The notes beneath the pieces were generated by a model. The model was not told the DNA's origin. It saw only the letters and a list, made by a program, of their open reading frames with translations, and ran no database searches. A stretch of DNA of 64,000 nt. Origin: Cinnamomum chago (taxonomy: Eukaryota > Streptophyta > Magnoliopsida > Laurales > Lauraceae). Made by a program: the position numbers and the translations under genes. Positions 34,903-45,452 of the stretch are shown one piece after another. Every line of letters begins with the position of its first letter. The first letter of the stretch is position 1. The stretch spans positions 130,769,001 to 130,833,000 of the forward strand of contig CP142453.1 in the NCBI GenBank assembly GCA_038049695.1, in the 5' to 3' direction.

Positions 34903-37330
34903 CAGGTGGAGATTCTGGGTCCTCCCCAGAGTCCCTCAACTTTTCTTCAGATGCCGCAACTGGATCCATCACCGCCTCATCGGCAGGAACCTCGGGCATC
35001 ACCAAGTTTTCATCTTCTGCAAAAGAAAGAAAACAACAGATCAAAAAAAAATCCCTCATAAAAGGAAAGAAGCGAAAATAGAGAAGAAGGAAAATCATAC
35101 CAACATCAGCGGACTCTTCTTCACGACTCCTCTTCTCTGGAGGCTCATCAGCATCTCCTGATACCTCCTCAGCAATGGTAGGAGGGACTTCCAGATCAGG
35201 AAAGTCTTCGTGGCGTCTCTCTGTGCGACGCTGTCCTCTCCTCCTCTTTTTTCTACGAGCCGGTCTACTCGAAGTACCTGCCTCACTGTCAAAGTCAGGA
35301 CTTCCACTTGGCTCCTCACTGGACGACCCGCTCCTACCAGTGGACCCCATGGAAGCCTTCATTCGCTCTGCTTGCATCCAAGTGTCGATCTCGGCTTCCT
35401 CCTCCTCGAGCTGTCTCAAGACCTCAGCAGGTATCTCTTGTGCGGCTTCGGATCTAATGACATCCTGTTCCTCGAGAAAGCCTATCCTATGCTTCTCTCC
35501 AGAAAGGAAGAACAAAGCTTCCCCTCGACGGACGCCATCTGATCTACCAAGACCCTTCCCAGGAGATTGTTTGACATTCAGCTCCTTCTTGGAAAGCCCT
35601 CGGTACACAGCAAAGCTCTCCACGAACCACTTCGTGAAGCCAGCAGTCCGGAAAATGGGCAACTCAGGATAGGAAATCATGGCAGTAGTGTCCTCCGCAC
35701 TATAGAAAGCCCATGCATTTCTCCCGTCCTGCAAACCTCCAAAACGCTTCACCATGCTCGAAGGCGCTCCAACAACGCCTTGAGAGAAGCCTAACTGCAA
35801 CGCAAAACGCGAAGGGACATACGGCTGGATATCAACAAAAAGACGTCTGCGGTACACCATCGTGCCAACACGTATGTTTAAAAGCCACCTCTTCTCTGCG
35901 TTGGTCAAAGAATAGTGTCTTCCCGATCCCGCCCTGGTAGAATCTCGGGAGACACAAAAATCAAAAGCCTTCTTCCGCAAATCTGGAGAAAGCTTTACTG
36001 AAGATTGCCCAATCTCGACATCCCTGAATCGTCGGATTCTCAAGCGGGCAGACAAAAGTGAATCGGAAACGGCTTTTCCCCTAGCCAACCGAATCATAAA
36101 AGGGTCATCATCCTGAGCAGCGCCCAAACGGTGGAAGCCGGGACAGTGGTACACATACCACGAATATGGGCTGAAAATACCCTATTCATAGGAAGCCCAA
36201 GCCGAACCAGAAAAGCAGCAGCCTGCAGTTCGGTGCACAAATAGGAGTAAAGAGCAGGCACCAAAGCCAACTGCTCTCCGAACGCCATCTGACAAGCCGG
36301 AAATATACAATGCGGCCTGATGTGTGTTCCGTCTCCTCCAGCAAAAACAGCCTCACCCAGCCAATAAGTGAGGTACGCAGCAACGTCTCTCCGCAGCGCA
36401 ATGTCGGAGCAAACGGCGTCTGTACTTGTGAGAAAGTTCTTCAAATTCTCTCGCATGGCAGAAATCTTCTTCCCCGGATTCTTAGTCTCGGCTTCCTGGG
36501 TCATACTCTCAGAAGATTCTTCGTCGCCAAAAAAGTTTGGAGACAAAGAGCTGAAACTCCTCCAACTGCTACACCGGACTTTCAAGCCCTCCTTCTCCCT
36601 CAAAAAATCGTAGAAGGCGACGAGCTGAAAGTACAAAAGCCTGAACTCCTCAGACTGCTCCTCAAGGACGCTGTCAATCGGCATAAATTCCTCATAGAGT
36701 TTGCCGAGGATGGGTAACCCGGTAATGGCACTCAGCTCCTTCAAAGAAAAACCAATCTCACCATTCGTAACAATGAAGGTGTTGGTTTGTGGAAGGAAGG
36801 ACTCCAGCATGGCCATAAAAGCCTCATCGGAGAAAAATACGGTTTGCCTAAAAGCGCGAACCGCATCAAAAATCTCGGCCTCCTTCAGAATGGCACCGCC
36901 GATCTGCAGGATGTGATCAGTCCACGACTCCCAGCCCGAGTCAACACTGAAACGGCCACGAAGTCGAAAAGGCTTCACCCAATTGCTGCCATCGCCCCTG
37001 AAAATGCCAAGGCCCACCGGTCTCAAATCAACCGATGGATGATCAGATCCTTGGTAGCCGCTGGCCGGCATCAACATGTCCAGACGGACAGGCGACTTCT
37101 CTGCATAACCAGAAGGACCGCCAACAAAAACCCCGGTCTTGACCACAGTGGTCCTCTTTACCCAGCTTGGAGGATCTTCTCTCTTAGAGCAAGTGGGAGA
37201 AAGACTCATGATCGAAATAGTACGATCAAAAGGCGACCGGGTAGAAATGGTTCTCTCCTCACCATCGGCTGTGTAAGAGAACTGAAAGCATCTCCTTTGA
37301 TATGACGAGTCATCAGGAGCTGCATCACCA
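34903..37330 (-). pseudogene. Antisense plant-mobile-domain (PMD, aminotransferase-like) gene, frameshifted
   Basis: The protein has the hallmarks of the transposon-borne PMD family: GFSLKELSAITGLPILGKLY, a DVAAYLTYWLGEAVFAGGDG stretch, and FSPYSWYVYHCPGFHRLG split by the break. The domain's molecular role is unknown; host relatives such as MAIN act in the nucleus. A one-base change near 36175 shifts the frame, so the N-terminal part ends at 36094 while the homologous sequence continues from about 36154 downwards. An intron with clean borders follows: donor GTATGATT at 35100, TTTTGCAG acceptor ending at 35017. A second donor GTATGAGG is at 34902. A Ser/Arg-rich and KKRRRG-type basic stretch lies near 35250. 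The N-terminal end is unclear because the frame stays open into the HPP exon. Such genes occur antisense in Tat elements, which fits this position. Confidence 0.8.
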
Positions 37331-37404
37331 AAGAAATTGAGGGAAAATGATGCAGTAAGAATAAAATTCATGAATGCCACCACACACTTTTTTATTACAC
37401 TTAC

Positions 37405-38943
37405 AATCAAGCAGAGGAGGATGCAGCCTGCAGCGCCAGGGAACAATGCATACCAAAGATGCAAGCGATGGAACTTGGAACCATCAATGAACAATATAGG
37501 TAAGCTGGCAGCTAAATTTCACAAAGAAAAAGAAAATCATTTACTGGACCATAGATTGATGCATAAAGCTAAGATGATGATGATGATGATGTCCAGAGAG
37601 TTGATATTCAAACTGCATTTCTCCTCTTTCATCAAGAGAGAATGTAAGTTTTCTGCTAAAATTACCTGGAGGATGAACAGAGCGAGTCCAGATCATAAAA
37701 CCAATGGATGCAGCAAGAGCCGCGCTTCTAGCCAGCCAGCCAGGCCCAAAAGCTGAAAGGGCCAACACCCCAATTGCTGCACAACCCATCTGAGCCACGA
37801 ACATGTTGTACTTCTGCATAAATGTAGTTAGATACATTCACTGCTTGACCCATCAACTATCAGGCCAGAAAATCAGACCAGGAACTGACCATGGGCCTGA
37901 AAACGGAGCCCAAATCCAGCACAATGTTGGCCTGACCAGGCATAATAATACATAACCAAGAATGAAGAAACATTTGAAGGGCTCTCAAGAAAATTACCCG
38001 AGCGCCTGGTGCGTTAGGAGTAGCAAATAGAACTGCTGATACAGCGCCTAGGGGAGCTATTGTCATGGATAGTCCTTTTGGAGACAAGGGCTGGTCCACC
38101 TTTCCCAGTATAGCCATCGCTGCAAATGCCCCTGTAATCACACACCATTTATAGGCATGGGCTCAACCCAACTCAGACCCAAATACAACAACAACAGTCA
38201 ACAGGAATCACAATACATTCACATGCTACTAATTATAACCATGTACTCATAAAGCAGACCGATTGATCAATCAGTGGTATGTATACTGCTTTAACCTGTA
38301 TCCAGACCCAATTAAAAAGCAACCTAACTTGGTTATTTACAGCCCAATTGTAAAGGCTGGTCATGGACCATACTGGGCCTGAACCAACCAAGTCTGACTA
38401 ACTCGTATCCAGGTTTTTTGCCCTTTATAAGCTGGGCCTAGGTTGAATTGTCCCATAAAAATTTGAAAACAGGCTGAAACCAGGACTAATTTCAGGCCCA
38501 TAAATAGGACCCGGGCCTCAATCTTTTAGGCCAATTTGCTAATGGGTCTGTGACTCTGTGATTCGCAAGGAATTGGACAGTGGGCCACCATTCAATGATC
38601 CTCCCAATGCGAATATGCCACCAAAAGCCTATAGATTACCACCTGGATGGACAAGCTTCAGCTCCGCCCATGACCAGCCCAAACTGCCATTATGTTAAAG
38701 AGTGATGGCGGATAAAACGAGAGAGAAGAGGAGAGGAGAGAAACCTGCGGAAGGCCACAGGATATCGCTGAGGCAAGGCGTGGGGGCCCCCTTGTCAGGC
38801 TTCCAGCAGTCCCAGTAATTGGGAGAGGGAGTTGTGCTATTACTGCTGGATGCTGCACAGACAAATCTGCCTCTGCCACTTCCTTCATCCTTCTCCTTCC
38901 CCTTCTTCTCCTTCTTCTTCCACTTGATGTTTTCTGCAAACAT
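37405..38943 (-). CDS. HPP-family plastid membrane protein (NITR2-like), four exons, 3' end missing
   Basis: Arabidopsis HPP proteins of this type are chloroplast-envelope nitrite transporters. Minus-strand exons: 38943(?)-38745 (transit region and WDCWKPDKG ... SDILWPSAG), 38131-37998 (GAFAAMAILGKVDQPLSPKG ... APGAR), 37813-37666 (KYNMFVAQMGCAAIGVLALS ... WTRSVHPP) and 37511-37405 (AASLPILFIDGSKFHRLHLW ... GCILLCLI). All junctions have GT/AG borders and phases that join correctly. Three to four hydrophobic helices are visible. The first exon is uncertain: ATG 38943 is in frame but gives a short lysine-rich leader, while ATG 39013 is a more natural start but lies in another phase. After LLCLI a GTAAGT donor occurs, yet the expected short hydrophilic C-terminus is not found; the sequence runs into the PMD gene. 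Confidence 0.85.
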
Positions 38944-39245
38944 CAGAGGGGAAGAAGATGGAAGAGATGGTCGTCGTTACATGATCCCAATTGAATATGG
39001 CTTGCATCGCCATCCCACCAATCTCTCTCCTCCTTTTCTTTAGACTACTACTCTTCTCTTTATTACAATCCAATCCTAGGCAAGTGTTGTCATCCATGTA
39101 CCATATGTGTTTTAACGGAGTGCTTGGGGAATTCGAATAATCAATGCTTATAAAGAATTTCCTTGGTGTACAATCATGTTGAGCATCGATTGATTCAATT
39201 TCATACGTATTCGGTTAATACACGAATACCTAAACAACCCATCGA
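38944..39245. other. HPP upstream region
   Basis: This is the presumed 5' untranslated region and core promoter of the HPP gene, limited to about 300 bp before the LTR-like block begins. No motif was assigned with confidence. Confidence 0.4.
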
Positions 39246-40789
39246 AGCACACCAAGCCACGTGCTATGATTTCAAAACCCCATTAATGGTCACGTGAGAA
39301 TGGTTTCCAATGTCTAAGACCCAAACCTAGACTAACAATCTCGTTACTAACAAAAAAGTGGTCTAATAATTAATCTCCTTAACTACTTTCCTACCTGATC
39401 CTCAATCATCACGAGACATGTATCATTGGATTCTACGCTCAAAGAGCTTTCCAACGGTATATGGCTCGTGAAATTCCGACGTATGATTCAGAAGTTATGG
39501 CCCATAGAAGTTTAACGCTTTATATATATATATATATAAACGCGACGAACCACACGCGTCCGATTCATCGGATGAAAAACCAACAATACTCATATGCATG
39601 TCAGTCAGCCAACACACGTTCTGTGTTTCCCTTTTTTTTTTTTTTTTCTATTCATATGCACAAGTACCATCAGTCAACGTTTCGTTTTTTTCAAAGTTGT
39701 CAGAATTCACAAAATGCCCTCCGATCGATCGGACAAGAGGTCCGATTGATCGGTCTGAGATTTGTCTCAGTTAACTGAGAGCAATTTCAGTCCGATCGAT
39801 CGGCACTGTAGCTGAGCTCGAAAATGGGTTTTTTTATTCCTTTTTCCTACATAAAACGAGCCTCCATGCTTCCCAATCATTTCAATCATTCTTTCCATCC
39901 ATTCTATCAAATTAAAAACTTCCAAAGCTACAATTTAACAATTTATCCACAAATCTAACCTAACATGTCAATCCCAATGCAATACCAACAATAAGCTTGG
40001 AATTTGGGTAATCTAACAAGGATATCATTGCAATCAAAAGAAAAACAATACATATATGATTAAATATAAAATGCATATCTACTTGCCTTAACCAAGAAGA
40101 TGATTAAAAATTGGAAAAGCATGAGGAGAAGCTCTCTTTCGCAAAACCCACAATCTAATCCGACCAAACGCAATCTAGAACGCCACGGAGAAGAAAAGAA
40201 AGAAAAAGATCATGATCCAACCTATTCTAAACAAAAGAGAAAACGAATGGAGAAGTTGATGATGGGAAAAGGCTTACGCACTAGTCACGGAGGTGATCTC
40301 TCCTGGAGGGAGATCTGGGCTTGAGAAGATGAAGAGGGAGAATGAGGGCTGTTGTAGCTTCATTGCAGAAGTGGGAATGAGATTAGGGCTAATCCCTGCT
40401 TAAGAAGAAGAGAGAGAGGAAAAGACCAATTTGCCCTTTAAGTGGGTCCGGTGAAAGAATGGACCATTTGAAGGGTTTCTGGTCGTCGGATCGCGACGAG
40501 TCAGAAGACAAAAATGATCAGTGCGACGAGACCTTTCCAACGAACCCAAAATCACGGTGATAGGAATTTTTTCCGGAAAAACACTCAATTTTCCCTAATT
40601 TGCAAACTACCCCCCTGCTAGGATCAAACGAAACTTTACAGACACTATTCTAACACTAAAAGAAACTCACTCAAGGTTTAAACCCACTTAAATATCTAAC
40701 AATATAATTAATTATAATAATAATAAAATAAACGGGTCAACGGGCCTGCTATTGGGCCCAATTGACTCAGTAAGGTCGCGGACCTTACA
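39246..40789 (-). repeat. Probable solo LTR F, Tekay-like, minus strand
   Basis: The right end reads GGTCGCGGACCTTACA, which on the minus strand is a TGTAAGGTCC LTR start. The layout mirrors LTR C: terminal 200 bp rich in AAACCC/TAAC, then purine-rich UTR-like sequence, then a palindrome cluster about 1 kb in (39718-39797). The left end is uncertain; TGATTTC at about 39249 with GCTA on both outer sides is a candidate boundary. No internal region adjoins it. A TA microsatellite lies at about 39520-39538. Confidence 0.45.
39718..39797. repeat. Palindrome cluster, CCGATCGATCGG core
   Basis: Two perfect CCGATCGATCGG sites and one CCGATTGATCGG variant, the last perfect one in the context CAGT-CCGATCGATCGG-CACTG. 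A TCTCAGTTAACTGAGA palindrome lies between them. Confidence 0.88.
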
Positions 40790-40913
40790 GCTATGAGATT
40801 GAGGGAATTGCATTCTGGATTGGGTTTGTTGCATTCTAGACAATTAATCCCTGCATCAAGTGGGTCAAAAGTTTTTGAAACCTGTCTGGAAGGCCCACCT
40901 ATATTCCAACAAT

Positions 40914-40926
40914 TGGTATCAGAGCC
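40914..40926 (+). other. Primer-binding site of element E, tRNA-iMet type
   Basis: TGGTATCAGAGCC is the standard initiator-Met primer site of plant copia elements and lies two bases after the LTR end. Confidence 0.92.
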
Positions 40927-42668
40927 TAACCTCATCTCTAATCATGTTAGACCAGCAAGCTTACTCTGATCTTTGCATGAGATGTGAAGAAAATGAAGCA
41001 AGGGCTATGTAAGGATCAATTTTAATGGATTTGCTTGATTTGATAGTAAATTCATGTTTGGATAGTCACAAAAGGGTTTAATAATGATGGAAGGATGGTA
41101 GGAAGCCATTGGAACACTTTGGAAGTGATTTGGAGAAGAATGGACACGAAACAGATAACCCATGAAAAAACCCAAGTTGCAGAAATTCGTCAGTCCAGTC
41201 GACCGGCCCGTGCTCGGTCGACCGGCTGACTTGCAGGTCGGTCGACCGAGCCCCCCTGGCCGGTTGACCGAGCCAACTGCGCAGAATACTGCAGAAACTG
41301 GTTTTTCCAGTTTCGGGTCTTCTTTTACTTTCTATTTTTCCAGCATTATTTGGCAGCCTATTTCTGTGATTTGTATAGTTGTATGAGATACTAACTTGCA
41401 AATGATAATGTCCTCTCCATATGGCCCACAAGTCTTTTGCTTTCTATTTATGGTGATTGGTTTATTTAAGGCTAAATGTAAAGGGCATCATGGTTTCCTT
41501 GGTTTCCCGTGAAAGGACAAGGCGTGATGAATTTCCCTATAGCCCTTTTATTTTCATGTTTAAATTACCATGTAAGTCTCATAATTGAGGCATAGGAATT
41601 TATGTAATTTTTCTAAATTTGTAAATTCTGGCGATGTCCGAGACAAAGAAGGAAAGCGATGTTGGACTCCTAATCAAAGAGTTTGAAGATTACCAAAAGA
41701 GTTTTGGAGTTGCCCAAAGAGTTTGATGAACTCCAGAAGCTTTGGAAAGTCTAGAAGTCCAAGAAGTCTATTCCGCTTGGGCCATGTGGAGGAGATGACT
41801 AGTTTCTAATTTTTGTAATTTCTATTTATGGATGCATGCTTAATTTAGAATATTTCCATATCTGATCCAAACATAGCAAGTTACTAAAATTGGTCAAATC
41901 AAATTAATTTTTGGAAAGAGTTCTAATTAGTGTTGATAACCCATGAGATGGACACATTGGTAACACTAATTTAGAAACTAGAGTTTCCTTAAAATAACTT
42001 GACTTGGAACCAATCTTAGATCATATTATGATATGATTTGATGTTCATATGTATATATGTGGGCCCTAATACCTTACAAAGAAATCCTCAATTCTAAAAT
42101 ATTAAGTGGGAGCGGGGCATTTATATTTAGAAATCCCAATGGTTTTCCACCATAGGTCCATTGTAAGGAAAGTATTAGTCTCGCTCCATCTCGAGTATGG
42201 CCGTTCCCCACGGAGGGCTTTTACTTGTCTGGCTACTAGATATGGATCTCCTATGGATAGTCTTGGTGAGACGGGGCGGGGGCCCACTCCCCAAGGAGGA
42301 GTTGCTCGCAACGGTTGTCATGCAATGCTAGTTGGTGGGTCACACTTAACTAAAATAATGATGTAGTATCCCCAAGGATTTGCCTCATCTATTTTAGAAA
42401 CCGAAGTTAATCGGGAGTCATTCATTATTTGGTATGAGATACCTAGATAATAATGAATGAAGGGGATCATAGAAAGTTAGTCTTAATCCTAATTTTGACA
42501 AACTTTGATCCGCACCAATCTAGGTGGTATTCGCACTCCCCAAGGAGGCATACCCCGGGGATTGGGATTCCGATATATTCTGAATTTAATGGTTATGAGG
42601 ATTCCATATAAATTTGGTAGAATACTAAACCCTAATGTCATTTAAATTCATTAATTGAATGTATAGTT
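40927..42668 (+). other. Leader of element E
   Basis: This is 1.7 kb without a supported gene. It contains the GTCGACC cluster listed separately. The length is unusual for a copia leader and may include other inserted sequence. Confidence 0.6.
41186..41278. repeat. Palindrome cluster, GGTCGACC core, in leader of element E
   Basis: Three GTCGACC sites (two as CGGTCGACCG) and one GTTGACC variant lie within 80 bp, opening with CGTCAGTCCAGTCGACC. GTCAG and CTGAC flank the first pair as an outer inverted repeat. Confidence 0.88.
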
Positions 42669-42689
42669 ATGTGTTACAGTATTTCAAAC

Positions 42690-43432
42690 ATGAATTCAAA
42701 TTCTTTCAATCCACTTGCGACCATCCTCAACCAGAATAAGTTGATGGAATCCAACTTTTTACACTGGAAAAGGACCCTAGATATTATCCTGACAGCTTCA
42801 GGATGCAGATATGTCCTTACCATACCCCCCCTTCCTGAGCCTGAGCTTCATGCACCTCAGTATGAAAATGACCTTTACACTGAATGGACAAAAGACAATG
42901 AGGTAGCCAGATGTTTTATACAGGCATCCATGTCTAGTGTTTTACAACACCAACATCAATCCTATAAGTCAGCATACGATATTATATCGAACTTAAAGGA
43001 GATGTTTGCGGACCAGGTTAGACCTACTAGGCAAGTTGTTATGAAGGTGCTGATAAACACTAAGATGACTGAGGGAACCCCAGTTCAAAAACATTTGTTG
43101 AAAATGTGTTTCGCACTAAATGAGTTAGATGTACTGGGTGTTACGATTGATAAAGAATCGCAGATCGACATGATCCTTTAATCACTACCGGATTCTTTCA
43201 ATCATTTCGAGATCAATTATAACAAATTGGAAATGACTATAGCTGAGCTGTCTCGCCAGCTGGTAGTGACTGAGGAGATCATGAAGAAAGAGAAAAATTC
43301 CCTCATGACAGAAAAGTCATTTGCTAGGACCAAGCCGAAAGGCAAAGACCGAGATAGCAAGAAGAAATCAGTCATCAAGGGTCCTAAGGTGGAGAATGGT
43401 TCTACTTATAGTATGGCCAAGGCTAAGGGAAT
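42690..43432 (+). pseudogene. gag: gag of copia element E, truncated
   Basis: Typical copia gag start: NPLATILNQNKLMESNFLHW, then DLYTEWTKDNEVARCFIQAS and a region like the UBN2 gag domain (SAYDIISNLKEMFADQ). A TAA at 43179-43181 interrupts the frame just where relatives read a short SLPDSF segment, which here follows in the same phase. The remainder (NKLEMTIAELSRQL, then a lysine-rich linker) ends at the junction with element C before any zinc knuckle. An upstream in-frame ATG at 42669 also exists. Confidence 0.86.
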
Positions 43433-44229
43433 CGGAGCCATGCGATAAGGAGCTCTGGAAATCGGTGTTGTGCTTGGTGCAAGCTCGATGGTGAAGTCGA
43501 TCTCTCTGACAGGAGGTAATCCCGGGATCTCGTCGGGAAACAATCTGGAAACTCGCAAACAACTGGAATCTCCTCAACTCCCTTGGACTCCTTGTCCTCT
43601 GAGATGAATGCGATGTAGCCTTCGCAACCTGATTTCATCAGTCTCTCGGCCTTCAGTGCCGAAATCATCCGAGTGCTAGGTGATCTCCTCTCACCAACAA
43701 ACTCGATCGTGTCATCTGAACCGTCGACAGAGAGTCTGACTGTCTTCTTGAAGCAATCCATCACCGCTCGATATCTAGCCAACCAATCCATCCCCAAGAT
43801 GACGTCGAAGTCATGCATGGATAACACGATCAGATCTGCAAGCAAAATGCACTCCTCGATCCGCACTCGGCATCTGGGGTGGTAAGTCTGACACATCACA
43901 CTCCTACCCATCGGAGTGGACACAACTAATGTGCAAGGCATAGCCTCGCCTATCCCACCAAAGACTAAAGCAAATGCTGATGACACAAACGAATGTGTCG
44001 CTCCTGGATCTAGCAATACTCTAGCAGGATGATCACAAATAGAAAGGGTACCTTCGACGACCTTCCCTGCAGCCTCTGCGTCCTCTTGAGTGAGTACGAA
44101 AGCTCGTCCCACAGCCTGGGGTCTCTGCTGCTGGTGCTGCTGGCCCTGATGCCTCTGATGTCGTCCTCGCTGGAAGTGCTGCCCTCTAGGCTGTTGAGGT
44201 CCCCGTACCTGCTGCTGAGCACAGTATTG
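43432..44229 (-). pseudogene. pol: Protease and RT N-terminus of element C
   Basis: A retropepsin-like domain with LLDPGATHSFVSSAFA (catalytic DPG) and VILGMDWLARY is followed by the linker EFPDCFP that precedes RT in chromoviruses. A frameshift near 43510 then disrupts the reading frame, although the RT N-terminal sequence remains recognisable up to the junction at 43432. It shares its phase with gag upstream, from which only the TAG at 44230 separates it. Confidence 0.87.
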
Positions 44230-45282
44230 CTACAGAGGTGCCAATGCAACCTGACGTGCTGGCTGAGCCGCTGGAGCTGGGGCTGGGGCTGGAACTGCCG
44301 GAGGTGCTGGAAGCCAAAGCATCTGAGGCTGCCCTCCTCGGAGTGGGCAAAACCTGGAGATGTGCCCTGGCTCTCCGCAGTCATAGCACACTCGGGGTCC
44401 ACGCTGCTGATACTGCCCTACCTGCCCTGCCGGTCTCTGCCTTTGGAAAGGAGGCTGCTGTTGTAGGGGCACGGGCTGCGGCTTGATCGGGGCGATCCGG
44501 AGTCGTTTCTGCTGGCGAATGGACTCCAATCGTTGAAGATGCTCCTCTACCCAAAATGCTCTCCTCAAAGCCTCCTCGTAGGTAGGCAACTCGATGCAAG
44601 TCATGGCTATCTGGATCTCCTCCTCGTAGGTAGGCAACCGCCGACCCCTCTCGGCCTCTGATGTGAGCAGCGCCTCTGCGAATCGGGACAGCTGGGTGAA
44701 GCGGACCTCATACTGAGAGACGGTCAAGTCGCCCTGAACAAGAGCCTGGAACTCTCGGAGCTTACGCCCTCTGACATGGGTGGGGATAAACTTCCTAAGG
44801 AAGTCAGTTTTGAAGGCAGTCCATGCCACCTCATCTCCTATCTCCTCGTACGGCCTCTGCATAACCCTCCACCAGTCCTCCGCCACGCCGCGGAACATGT
44901 AAGCTGCGAGCTGCACCCTCTGACGTCCTGAGCACTCGAAGACTCGAAAGATCTTCTCCATACGGACGATCCAATCGTCCGCCACCATAGGGTCATCCGT
45001 GCCCGTGAACTCTGGCGGTCCCCTCTTGAGGAACCTCTCGAATATCATGTTCGGGTCTGCCCCCCGAACTGGTACTTCCTCATGGGCTGGTGGGGCCACC
45101 CGATCAATCACGTCCAGGACCTGCGCCTGAAACTGCGCAAAGTCCTATGTCTGCTGCTGATGGGCTGCAGTCTGGGCCTCCTGAGCAGCGAGGAAAGCCT
45201 GAAGAAACCTCTCAAATCGACGCTCATGGCCAGACTGATCGTCGATAACTACCGTCTCCGGTGGTGCCTCGCCTCCAGACAT
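44230..45282 (-). pseudogene. gag: gag of element C with CCHC zinc knuckle
   Basis: The likely start is ATG 45282 (MSGGEAPPE). The gag core is clear: PPEFTGTDDPMVADDWIVRM, then VAEDWWR and WTAFKTDFLRKFIP. The knuckle CYDCGEPGHISRFC lies at about 44350-44390, followed by a Pro/Gln-rich tail. TAG codons at 45147-45145 (codon 46) and 44232-44230 interrupt a single gag-protease frame; both sit where glutamine codons are the expected neighbours. Confidence 0.9.
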
Positions 45283-45432
45283 CTATCATGAAGAAGAATT
45301 TGTGTCAGTTTAAGTCCAAAACCTAAGACTACACTGATTCTACCTCAATCCATCGTCCTCACACGTATCCCATCACTCGAATCTTCACTACGTCCTAAGG
45401 TTTCTAGTGTGTTTTATTTCCTAGAGACCAAC

Positions 45433-45446
45433 TCGCTCTGATACCA
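45433..45446 (-). other. Primer-binding site of element C, tRNA-iMet type
   Basis: On the minus strand it reads TGGTATCAGAGCGA, six bases after the LTR end. Confidence 0.88.
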
Positions 45447-45452
45447 TAAAAA

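Larger units (their letters stand above)
19857..37330 (+). mobile_element. Element B: Tat-type Ty3/gypsy retrotransposon lacking its 3' LTR
   Basis: The order is a 2.6-kb LTR, primer-binding site, leader with tandem repeats, giant gag-pol, two 3' minisatellite blocks and an antisense plant-mobile-domain gene. The Tat lineage is shown by two RNase H domains, one of the gypsy type and a second archaeal-type one (MYFDGATR ... AAEYQALI ... FGDS). No sequence matching the 5' LTR was found to its right, where the HPP gene begins. The right boundary is approximate. Assigning the antisense gene to the element rests on the known habit of Tat elements to carry extra antisense frames. Confidence 0.8.
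40790..43432 (+). mobile_element. Element E: 5' part of a Ty1/copia retrotransposon
   Basis: It consists of an LTR remnant ending TTCCAACA (40911), a tRNA-Met-type primer-binding site, a 1.7-kb leader and a broken copia gag. It stops abruptly at about 43432, where minus-strand gypsy sequence begins. Protease, integrase, RT and the 3' LTR are missing. Confidence 0.85.

Noticed and set aside
37839-38160. Single long minus-strand frame 37860-38141 as a separate small protein
   Set aside because: Its useful part is HPP exon 2; the remainder is intron sequence beyond the GTAATT donor at 37997.
39246-39252. Firm left boundary and target duplication for solo LTR F
   Set aside because: GCTA flanks both candidate ends, but four bases could match by chance and the element type normally makes five; kept only as a tentative boundary.
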